Shown piece by piece: positions 37,019 through 42,641 of a stretch of 42,641 nt of DNA. The position numbers and the translations under genes are program-made. The stretch is taken from NCBI GenBank assembly GCA_017551025.1, contig JAFZNG010000024.1, positions 1-42,641 on the forward strand, read 5' to 3'. This DNA comes from Paludibacteraceae bacterium. Its GTDB lineage: Bacteria > Bacteroidota > Bacteroidia > Bacteroidales > Paludibacteraceae. Position 1 is the first letter of the stretch, and the number at the start of each line of letters is the position of its first letter. The notes beneath the pieces were generated by a model. The model had not been told where the DNA came from, searched no databases, and saw only the letters and a list, made by a program, of their open reading frames with translations.

Positions 37019-38145
37019 AAAAGATTATCATATTAGGTACGGCGTATCCGTATCGTGGAGGATTGGCAACGTTCAACGAACGCCTGGCCCGGCAGTTCAT
37101 ACAGGAAGGCCACGAGGTGGAGGTATGGACCTTCACGCTCCAGTATCCCGGTTTCCTCTTTCCCGGTAAGACGCAGTACTCCCAAGAACAAGCACCGACA
37201 GATCTCCGGATACGGCGCGTACTGAACTCATGCAACCCGCTGAACTGGTGGCGCGTAGGACGGATGGTGCGCAAGGCTAAACCGGATCTACTCGTCTGCT
37301 GCTATTGGATGGCCTTCTTTGCCCCCGCCTATGCAACGGTTTGCCGTATCGCACGCCGCAATCGTAAGACCCGCTGCGTTGCCCTGGTGCACAACCTCTT
37401 TCCGCACGAGAAAGGCATGCTGGATAAACTGTTCGCTCCGATATTTGTGCGCAGCCAACAAGGTTTTGTGGCACTGAGTGACAGCGTCGTGTCCCAGATA
37501 CAAAGCCTAACCAAGTCGCCTGCCGTCGCATCGCCCCACCCGATCTATGATCATTACGGCGAGCGGATGACGAAAGCAGACGCTTGCCGTGCGTTGGGAC
37601 TGGACCCGATGAAACGCTACATGCTCTTCTTCGGACTGGTGCGCGCCTACAAAGGATTGGACCTACTGCTGGACGCCATGGGCAAGGTAAAAGACCTGTT
37701 GCCCGACGTACAACTGCTCATCGCGGGTGAGTTCTACGAAGACGAAGACAAATACCGCGAACAGATCACGAGAAACGGACTTCAGGACCGCGTCATCATT
37801 CGCAACGAGTTTATACCCGATGGCGACCTACGCAAGTACTTCGGAGCGGCCGACCTTATCGTACAACCCTATAAGAGTGCCACGCAGAGCGGCGTGACGC
37901 AGGTGGCCTTCCATTTCGAAAAACCGATGCTGGTCACCAACGTAGGCGGACTCGGCGAGATCGTACACCATGGCCGGATGGGCTATGCCGTAGCCCCGCA
38001 ACCGGAGGCCATCGCCGAAGCCCTACTGGACTACTTCAAAAACGACCGCCAGGAGGCGTTCACCCAATACCTCATCCGCGAGAAAACAAAATATGGATGG
38101 GACCGACTAACGAATCAATTCGTTGATTTAAAAATTGAAAATTGA
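37012..38145 (+). CDS. Glycosyltransferase family 4 (GT-B fold)
   Basis: The 377-residue protein starts at GTG (37012); a stop in frame just upstream excludes an earlier start. It has the N-terminal Rossmann half (IIILGTAYPYRGGLATFNERLA) and the C-terminal GT-B half with FFGLVRAYKGLDLLLDAM, FIPDGDLRKYFGAADLIVQPY and the donor-binding FEKPMLVTNVGGLGEIV. It most likely adds a sugar to a cell-envelope glycan; donor and acceptor are unknown. Its C terminus (DLKIEN) is encoded by a heptamer array that also supplies the following gene's start. Confidence 0.9.
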   Translation: MKQKIIILGTAYPYRGGLATFNERLARQFIQEGHEVEVWTFTLQYPGFLFPGKTQYSQEQAPTDLRIRRVLNSCNPLNWWRVGRMVRKAKPDLLVCCYWMAFFAPAYATVCRIARRNRKTRCVALVHNLFPHEKGMLDKLFAPIFVRSQQGFVALSDSVVSQIQSLTKSPAVASPHPIYDHYGERMTKADACRALGLDPMKRYMLFFGLVRAYKGLDLLLDAMGKVKDLLPDVQLLIAGEFYEDEDKYREQITRNGLQDRVIIRNEFIPDGDLRKYFGAADLIVQPYKSATQSGVTQVAFHFEKPMLVTNVGGLGEIVHHGRMGYAVAPQPEAIAEALLDYFKNDRQEAFTQYLIREKTKYGWDRLTNQFVDLKIEN

Positions 38146-38158
38146 AAGATGAGATGAA
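38127..38158. repeat. Heptamer array at the GT/KdsC junction, unit ATTGAAA
   Basis: Four to five tandem 7-bp units (TTTAAAA, ATTGAAA twice, then diverged copies) encode the last residues of the glycosyltransferase, contain its TGA stop (38143-38145) and both possible starts of the next gene. Confidence 0.75.
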
Positions 38159-38651
38159 AGATATCAAACTGTTTTTGACGGATGTAGACGGATGTCTGAC
38201 CGATGGCGGACTGTACTACTCGGGCGAGGGGCACGTAATGAAACGTTTCTGCACCTACGACGGTATGGGTATGGTACGCGTACAGGAAGCCGGCATACCA
38301 TGCGGTATCCTGACGAGCGAGACCTGCGACATCGTAAAGGTGCGTGCCGAGATGCTCAACCTACGCTACCTCTACCTAGGTGTAGGCAGTCGCCTCTGCC
38401 CGGATCGCCCCACCAAACTCAAGGCTGCCGAACAGATATGCCGCGAGATGGGCATCACGCTCCAGGAGGTGTGCTTCGTAGGCGATGACGTGAACGATAT
38501 CGACCTGCTGCGCGCCGTAGGTCATCCCTGCTGTCCACCTACGGCCCGTCCGGAAGTACGTGCCATACCGGGCATACGTATCCTAAACACCCCCGGCGGA
38601 CAAGGAGCCATCCGCGAGGTATGCGATGAGATACTGGCGGATAAAAGTTGA
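38154..38651 (+). CDS. kdsC: KdsC-like HAD phosphatase (KDO-8-phosphate phosphatase family)
   Basis: I prefer the ATG at 38154 (MKDIKLFLTDVDGCLTDGG); a TTG at 38142 overlapping the previous stop is possible and would add four residues. HAD motif I is DVDGCLTDGG, motif II lies in GILTSET, and motif IV is GDDVND, with no cap domain, as in the small tetrameric KdsC type. KdsC dephosphorylates KDO-8-phosphate for LPS inner core synthesis. The same fold also includes phosphatases for nonulosonic acids, so substrate is not certain. Envelope-glycan context (GT4 upstream) supports the call. Confidence 0.85.
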   Translation: MKDIKLFLTDVDGCLTDGGLYYSGEGHVMKRFCTYDGMGMVRVQEAGIPCGILTSETCDIVKVRAEMLNLRYLYLGVGSRLCPDRPTKLKAAEQICREMGITLQEVCFVGDDVNDIDLLRAVGHPCCPPTARPEVRAIPGIRILNTPGGQGAIREVCDEILADKS

Positions 38652-38654
38652 TCA

Positions 38655-38686
38655 TTTTTAATTTTTAATTTTGAATTTTTAATTTG
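38655..38686. repeat. Heptamer array, unit TTTTTAA, ending in the ispD start
   Basis: Four tandem 7-bp units (TTTTTAA three times, TTTTGAA once) followed by TTTG, whose TTG (38684-38686) is the best start codon for ispD. Confidence 0.85.
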
Positions 38687-39349
38687 CAATACGTCGCAGT
38701 CATATTAGCCGGAGGGACGGGCAGTCGCATGGGAGGTGACCGTCCGAAGCAGCTGCTTAAGTTGGCGGACGGACGCTACGTGCTGGAGCATGCAGTAGAT
38801 GCCTTTGAGCAGGCGGCATGTATCGATGAGATCTTGATTGTCATGCACCCCGACTGGATGCAGGAAACCGAGCAACTCCGGCGACAAAACAGTTGGCAGA
38901 AAGTGAGCCACGTACTGCCGGGCGGACGGGAACGCTGGGAATCGAGTATACATGCCATAGAGGCGTATCCAGACCAAGAGGACGTAGCGTTGCTGCTGCA
39001 CGATGCCGCCCGTCCGTGGGTAAGTCAGCGTATCATCGCGGATGTATGCCACGCGCTGGAGAACCATCGCGCCGTGACGGTAGCCGTACCGATGACCGAC
39101 ACGCTCTACCGCGTAGCCGATGGTCACGTAGCCGATATACCGCCACGTGCGAATTATATGCGTGCACAAACCCCGCAGGCCTTTCATATCGACCTGATAC
39201 GCGAAGCCTACCGCCGTGCATTAGCCCAACCGACGATAGCCGCCACCGACGACTGCGGCATCGTACGCCGCTATATGCCGGACGAGAAGATCTATATCGT
39301 AGCGGGAGAGGAGCAGAACCGCAAGATAACCTACAGAGACGATCTATAA
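38684..39349 (+). CDS. ispD: IspD-type cytidylyltransferase (MEP pathway)
   Basis: The 221-residue protein appears to start at TTG within the preceding heptamer array (reads MQYVAVILAGGTGSRMGGDRPKQ). It has the nucleotidyltransferase GGTGSRMGxxxPKQ loop, HPDW, the LLHDAARPWV motif of IspD and TPQAFHIDLI. IspD converts MEP and CTP to CDP-methylerythritol. Length matches IspD. Close relatives make CDP-ribitol for glycan synthesis (TarI type), and the neighbouring GT and KdsC-like genes leave that open, but ispH two genes downstream supports the isoprenoid role. Confidence 0.85.
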   Translation: MQYVAVILAGGTGSRMGGDRPKQLLKLADGRYVLEHAVDAFEQAACIDEILIVMHPDWMQETEQLRRQNSWQKVSHVLPGGRERWESSIHAIEAYPDQEDVALLLHDAARPWVSQRIIADVCHALENHRAVTVAVPMTDTLYRVADGHVADIPPRANYMRAQTPQAFHIDLIREAYRRALAQPTIAATDDCGIVRRYMPDEKIYIVAGEEQNRKITYRDDL

Positions 39350-39353
39350 ATAG

Positions 39354-40466
39354 ATGCGCAGAAGACTATACATACTACTCATGATCCTGTTGCCCGTCAC
39401 GTTACAGGCACAGTATAAGGGAGGCGGCACGAGTGTGTTCACCTTCCTGGACCTGCCCGTGTCCTCGCGCATCAACGCCTTGGGCGGGTCGAACGTGAGT
39501 CTGCGCGACGGCGACGTCTCGATGGGTATGTGCAACCCCGCCCTGTTGGGCGAACGCACCGACAAAGTGCTGCAACTCAACTTCTCGTACTACCTGCCCG
39601 GCACGATGTTCGGGTCGGTACTGTACGGACACAACTTTGGTGAGGCCAAAGGCCTCATAAAGGCGAATAGCGAAGGGTTAGAGGCGAATGACAAGCCCCA
39701 GAAACCCAACTACTTCGCCGTAGGTATCCATTACCTGGACTACGGCTATATGCCCTATACCGATGAGACTGGTGCACAGACCGGTGGCCGGTTCGGAGCG
39801 AAAGATATCCTCATCGATGCGATGTATGCCCGTCAACTGGGGCCGTACTTCACGGTGGGCGTCTCGCTGAAGCCGGTCTATTCCATCTACGAGAGTTACC
39901 ACTCCTTCGCCCTGGGTGCGGATGTCGGTGCACACTACCAGACTAAGGACAGCACCTTCCAGATGGGTCTCGTGCTACGCAACATCGGTTGGCAGTTGGT
40001 AGGTTTCTATTCCGAGGAAGGCGGGTCGAATCACGAGATGCTGCCGCTCAACCTGGAACTGGGACTCAACTACCGGTTCAAGCATGCCCCGATACGGCTG
40101 CATATGACGCTGCACGACCTGCAGCAATGGAACCTGGGCTACGAGTGGAACGGACTGGAGAAAGACCCCACAACGGGGGATATCGTAGCGCACGCGGTGA
40201 AGTGGTACGACATGCTGTTCCGCCACACGATCTTCGCCATCGATATCGTGCCCCGGAGCGAACGCTTCTACCTCACGCTCAGTTACAACCACCGTCGCCG
40301 CGCTGAGATGAACCTCACCGACCAGCGTTCGCTGGCAGGTTTCGGTATCGGCGCCGGTGTACGTATCAAGCAGTGCCGGATCGGCTTTGGTATGAGCCAA
40401 CTCACCAAGTCCAATTTCTCGTACCAAGCGGGCATAAGTTTAGACATTAACTCATTGCTGAAATGA
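39354..40466 (+). CDS. porQ: Type IX secretion system protein PorQ
   Basis: The 370-residue protein has a signal peptide (MRRRLYILLMILLPVTLQAQ) and a barrel-like PorP/PorQ-type sequence with FLDLPVSSRINALGGSNVS at the N terminus and a C-terminal KSNFSYQAGISLDINSLLK. PorQ is an outer membrane component needed for type IX secretion and attachment of cargo. The porQ-cmk neighbourhood is conserved in Bacteroidetes. Residues about 102-114 (IKANSEGLEAND) are encoded by an AAAGGCG heptamer array and probably lie in a surface loop. The stop overlaps the cmk start by 4 bp. Confidence 0.9.
   Translation: MRRRLYILLMILLPVTLQAQYKGGGTSVFTFLDLPVSSRINALGGSNVSLRDGDVSMGMCNPALLGERTDKVLQLNFSYYLPGTMFGSVLYGHNFGEAKGLIKANSEGLEANDKPQKPNYFAVGIHYLDYGYMPYTDETGAQTGGRFGAKDILIDAMYARQLGPYFTVGVSLKPVYSIYESYHSFALGADVGAHYQTKDSTFQMGLVLRNIGWQLVGFYSEEGGSNHEMLPLNLELGLNYRFKHAPIRLHMTLHDLQQWNLGYEWNGLEKDPTTGDIVAHAVKWYDMLFRHTIFAIDIVPRSERFYLTLSYNHRRRAEMNLTDQRSLAGFGIGAGVRIKQCRIGFGMSQLTKSNFSYQAGISLDINSLLK
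39659..39693 (+). repeat. Heptamer array inside porQ, unit AAAGGCG
   Basis: Five 7-bp units (AAAGGCG, AATAGCG, AAGGGTT, AGAGGCG, AATGACA) lie in frame without stops. The AAAGGCG word matches the array in the hppA/TonB-receptor spacer (22569-22603). Confidence 0.65.
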
Positions 40467-41125
40467 ACAAGATAATTGTTGCTATCGACGGCTATTCGTC
40501 GTGTGGAAAATCGACCATTGCCAAGGCGCTGGCCAAGTATGCGGGATATACCTACGTAGATACGGGTGCGATGTATCGCGCCATAGGTCTATATACCCTG
40601 CGAGAGGGACTCAAGTCAGAACAAGACATCATTGCCGCACTGCCGCACGTGCAGATAGGTTTTATCCACGTAGACGGCATGCAGCACGTCACGCTCAACG
40701 GTGAGGATGTAGAAAGCCTGATCCGTACGCTGGAGGTGGGCAACCGCGCCTCGGAGGTGTCGCAGATCCGCGAAGTACGTCAGTATCTCGTAGCCCAACA
40801 GCAGAAAATGGGTGAGCAAAAAGGTATCGTCATGGACGGACGGGATATCGGTACGGTGGTCTTCCCCAAGGCCGAATTGAAACTCTTCCTCACCGCCTCG
40901 CCCGAGGTGCGCGCTCAGCGCCGATACGACGAACTAAGGGAGAAAGGCGAGACACCCGACTACGAGGCCGTACTCCGCGACGTCAACGAACGCGACTATC
41001 GCGATACGCATCGCGACGAGAGTCCGCTGCGCCAGGCCGAGGATGCCATCGTCGTAGATAACAGCCATCTGACCCGCGAAGAACAAATGAAAGTCATTTA
41101 TGATTTGTTCGATCGACACAAATAG
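40463..41125 (+). CDS. cmk: Cytidylate kinase
   Basis: The 220-residue protein has the P-loop GYSSCGKST (residues 10-18), YVDTGAMYRAIGLY, GRDIGTVVFPKAELKLFLTAS and ERDYRDTHRDESPL, all diagnostic of CMP/dCMP kinase. It makes CDP for RNA, DNA and lipid precursors. The start overlaps porQ (ATGA) and its 3' end overlaps ispH by 26 bp in another frame, as often seen in this gene cluster. Confidence 0.96.
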   Translation: MNKIIVAIDGYSSCGKSTIAKALAKYAGYTYVDTGAMYRAIGLYTLREGLKSEQDIIAALPHVQIGFIHVDGMQHVTLNGEDVESLIRTLEVGNRASEVSQIREVRQYLVAQQQKMGEQKGIVMDGRDIGTVVFPKAELKLFLTASPEVRAQRRYDELREKGETPDYEAVLRDVNERDYRDTHRDESPLRQAEDAIVVDNSHLTREEQMKVIYDLFDRHK

Positions 41126-42017
41126 CGGATTTTGTTTTGGCGTGACAAGCGCCATCGAGAAGGCGGAACAGGAACTACAGCACGGACCGCTATGCTGTCT
41201 GGGGGATATCGTGCATAACGGTCAGGAATGTGCCCGCCTGGAACAACTGGGTCTGCGCACCATCGACTACGACGACCTACGTACGCTCCATCGAGCCCGT
41301 GTACTGCTGCGTGCGCACGGCGAACCGCCCAGTACCTACTGGATAGCCCGTCAGCGCGGACTGGAAATAATAGATGCCACCTGTCCGGTCGTCAAGAAAC
41401 TCCAGGACCGTATCCGTGTCTGCTACGAGCAACACCGTGCAGACGAAGCGCAACCGCCCCAGATCGTCATCTACGGTCAGCGCGGCCATGCCGAAGTGAT
41501 CGGACTGGAAGGTCAGACCAACAACACAGCCATCGTGATCGAATCAGTTGATGAAATCGACCGACTGGACTTCTCGCGACCGATCTATCTCTTCTCTCAG
41601 ACCACGAAAAGCGTAGAGGGTTTCAAAAGCCTCGTTGAGGCGATTAAGGCGCGCCGGTCGTCATTACGTCATAACGACATGACGTCATTACAAGAAGAAA
41701 ATGGTGCGCCTTTTGAATACCACGATACGATTTGCCGCAACGTAGCCAACCGCGTAGCCCGACTGCAGGACTTCGCGCGGTCGCAGGACCTGGTTATCTT
41801 TGTAGGCGGCAAGAAGAGCAGTAACGCGCGCGTATTATATAATAAGTGTAAGGAAGCTAATCCGAATACGATCTTCATCTCCTCGCCCGACGAACTGGCC
41901 GATCAACTGCCGCAATTAGATATAGAAAAAACAAATCCCGACTATCGAGTCGGGATCTGCGGTGCCACCAGCACACCTACGTGGCTGATGGAAGCTTGTA
42001 AAGCACTTCTTACTTAA
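41100..42017 (+). CDS. ispH: 4-hydroxy-3-methylbut-2-enyl diphosphate reductase
   Basis: The 305-residue protein starts [15 protein letters not shown] and has the three Fe-S ligand cysteines: C12 in GFCFG, one in [10 protein letters not shown] and one in [11 protein letters not shown]. It makes IPP and DMAPP in the last MEP step. Between the second and third Cys a segment [13 protein letters not shown] (about residues 186-198) is encoded by an octamer array and lengthens a loop that is shorter in other IspH proteins. The 3' end contains a terminator for the convergent gap gene, and the two genes overlap by 8 bp at their stops. Confidence 0.95.
   Translation: MICSIDTNSGFCFGVTSAIEKAEQELQHGPLCCLGDIVHNGQECARLEQLGLRTIDYDDLRTLHRARVLLRAHGEPPSTYWIARQRGLEIIDATCPVVKKLQDRIRVCYEQHRADEAQPPQIVIYGQRGHAEVIGLEGQTNNTAIVIESVDEIDRLDFSRPIYLFSQTTKSVEGFKSLVEAIKARRSSLRHNDMTSLQEENGAPFEYHDTICRNVANRVARLQDFARSQDLVIFVGGKKSSNARVLYNKCKEANPNTIFISSPDELADQLPQLDIEKTNPDYRVGICGATSTPTWLMEACKALLT
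41659..41691 (+). repeat. Octamer array inside ispH, unit CGTCATTA
   Basis: Four tandem 8-bp units (CGTCATTA, CGTCATAA, CGACATGA, CGTCATTA) lie in frame in ispH. The unit is the reverse complement, rotated, of the CGTAATGA octamer at 11034-11067. Confidence 0.8.
41925..41956 (-). terminator. Terminator of gap, located inside ispH
   Basis: On the minus strand ATCCCGACT and AGTCGGGAT form a perfect 9-bp stem (41956-41948 with 41943-41935) with a 4-nt loop, followed after a few bases by six Ts (41931-41926). It lies about 55 bp past the gap stop and within the ispH coding sequence. Confidence 0.85.
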
Positions 42018-42641
42018 GTTCTGCCAAGTACTTAATGGTACGAACCATCTGGCTGGTGTAGCTGTTCTCGTTGTCGTACCAGCTAACAACCTGTACCTGA
42101 TAGGTCTCCTCGTCGATCTTAGCCACCATAGTCTGGGTAGCATCGAAGAGCGAACCGAACTTCATACCGATAACATCGCTCGATACGATCTCGTCCTCAG
42201 TATAACCGAAGCTCTCAGTCTGAGCAGCCTTCATAGCAGCGTTGATACCCTCTTTGGTGATGTCTTTGCCCTTAACTACAGCTACGAGGATCGTGGTCGA
42301 ACCCGTAGGAGTCGGAACGCGTTGTGCACTACCAATGAGCTTACCGTTCAGCTCAGGAATTACCAGACCGATAGCCTTAGCTGCACCCGTGCTGTTCGGA
42401 ACGATGTTCTGAGCACCTGCACGGCTACGACGGAGGTCACCCTTACGTTGCGGACCGTCGAGGATCATCTGGTCGCCGGTGTAGGCGTGAATGGTCGACA
42501 TGATACCGCTCTGGATCGGAGCGTATTTATGCAGCGCAGCTGCCATCGGAGCGAGGCAGTTGGTCGTACAAGAAGCAGCGGAGATAACTTTATCAGCCGG
42601 AGTCAGGGTCTTGTGGTTTACGTTGTAAACGATGGTCGGCA
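42010..42641 (-). CDS. gap: Glyceraldehyde-3-phosphate dehydrogenase, C-terminal part (runs off the window)
   Basis: The frame is open to the right edge; about 210 C-terminal residues are visible and the start lies outside. It has the active-site [14 protein letters not shown], the catalytic His in [10 protein letters not shown], the phosphate-binding [15 protein letters not shown], and the C-terminal [15 protein letters not shown]. This is the standard class I NAD-linked GAPDH of glycolysis. Codon use is strongly biased (many preferred codons), as expected for a highly expressed gene. It converges on ispH with an 8-bp overlap at the stop codons. Confidence 0.96.
   Translation of the reverse strand, partial: PTIVYNVNHKTLTPADKVISAASCTTNCLAPMAAALHKYAPIQSGIMSTIHAYTGDQMILDGPQRKGDLRRSRAGAQNIVPNSTGAAKAIGLVIPELNGKLIGSAQRVPTPTGSTTILVAVVKGKDITKEGINAAMKAAQTESFGYTEDEIVSSDVIGMKFGSLFDATQTMVAKIDEETYQVQVVSWYDNENSYTSQMVRTIKYLAELK

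Overview
The window looks like a chromosomal segment of an order Bacteroidales bacterium, probably gut-associated; I cannot place the family. The evidence is a SusC/SusD sugar-uptake locus, a PorQ type IX secretion gene next to cmk and ispH, an Rnf complex in the order B-C-D-G-E-A, and the ftsK-lolA-trxB gene order. Promoters follow the Bacteroidetes consensus (TTG or TTTG, 20 bp, TAnnTTTG). Gene density is high and most spacers are under 60 bp.

Layout. 1-1.5 kb: an accessory minus-strand cluster of small unknown proteins with its own promoter. 1.5-3.5 kb: another unknown protein and an AAA ATPase with a DUF234-type nuclease-like tail, flanked by two near-identical palindromes. 3.8-20 kb: a polysaccharide utilization locus, all on the minus strand: SusR-like regulator, SusC, SusD, SusE/F-like lipoprotein, GH66 endo-dextranase-like enzyme, GH97 alpha-glucosidase, a 1520-residue InlB-repeat surface protein and a small protein with a C-terminal membrane anchor. 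The GH66 plus GH97 pairing points to dextran or a related alpha-1,6-glucan. 20-29 kb: TonB-dependent receptor, K+-dependent membrane pyrophosphatase, thioredoxin reductase, LolA and FtsK, closely packed on the minus strand with one recognisable promoter in front of ftsK. 29.2-34.6 kb: divergent rseC-like gene and rnfBCDGEA on the plus strand, ending in a hairpin. 34.6-42 kb: patB-like aminotransferase, then thiL, a GT4 glycosyltransferase, a KdsC-like phosphatase, ispD, porQ, cmk and ispH, meeting the partial gap (GAPDH) gene head-on.

How the genes work together. The PUL proteins would bind glucan at the surface, cut it with the GH66 lipoprotein, import oligosaccharides through SusCD and release glucose with the GH97 enzyme. 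PorQ belongs to the type IX secretion system, which could export the InlB-repeat protein. The Rnf complex and the pyrophosphatase are both ion-pumping energy converters. ispD and ispH belong to the MEP isoprenoid pathway.

The most unusual signal is not a gene. Many gene boundaries carry a short degenerate tandem array with a 7-bp or 8-bp unit, with a different unit at most loci. The same words also occur inside coding sequences, in likely loops or tails of ThiL, PorQ, IspH and others. These arrays often supply the stop codon of one gene and the start codon of the next. RnfB lacks its usual C-terminal ferredoxin domain and ends exactly at such an array. RnfG carries a His/Cys-rich tail that I do not know from this family.
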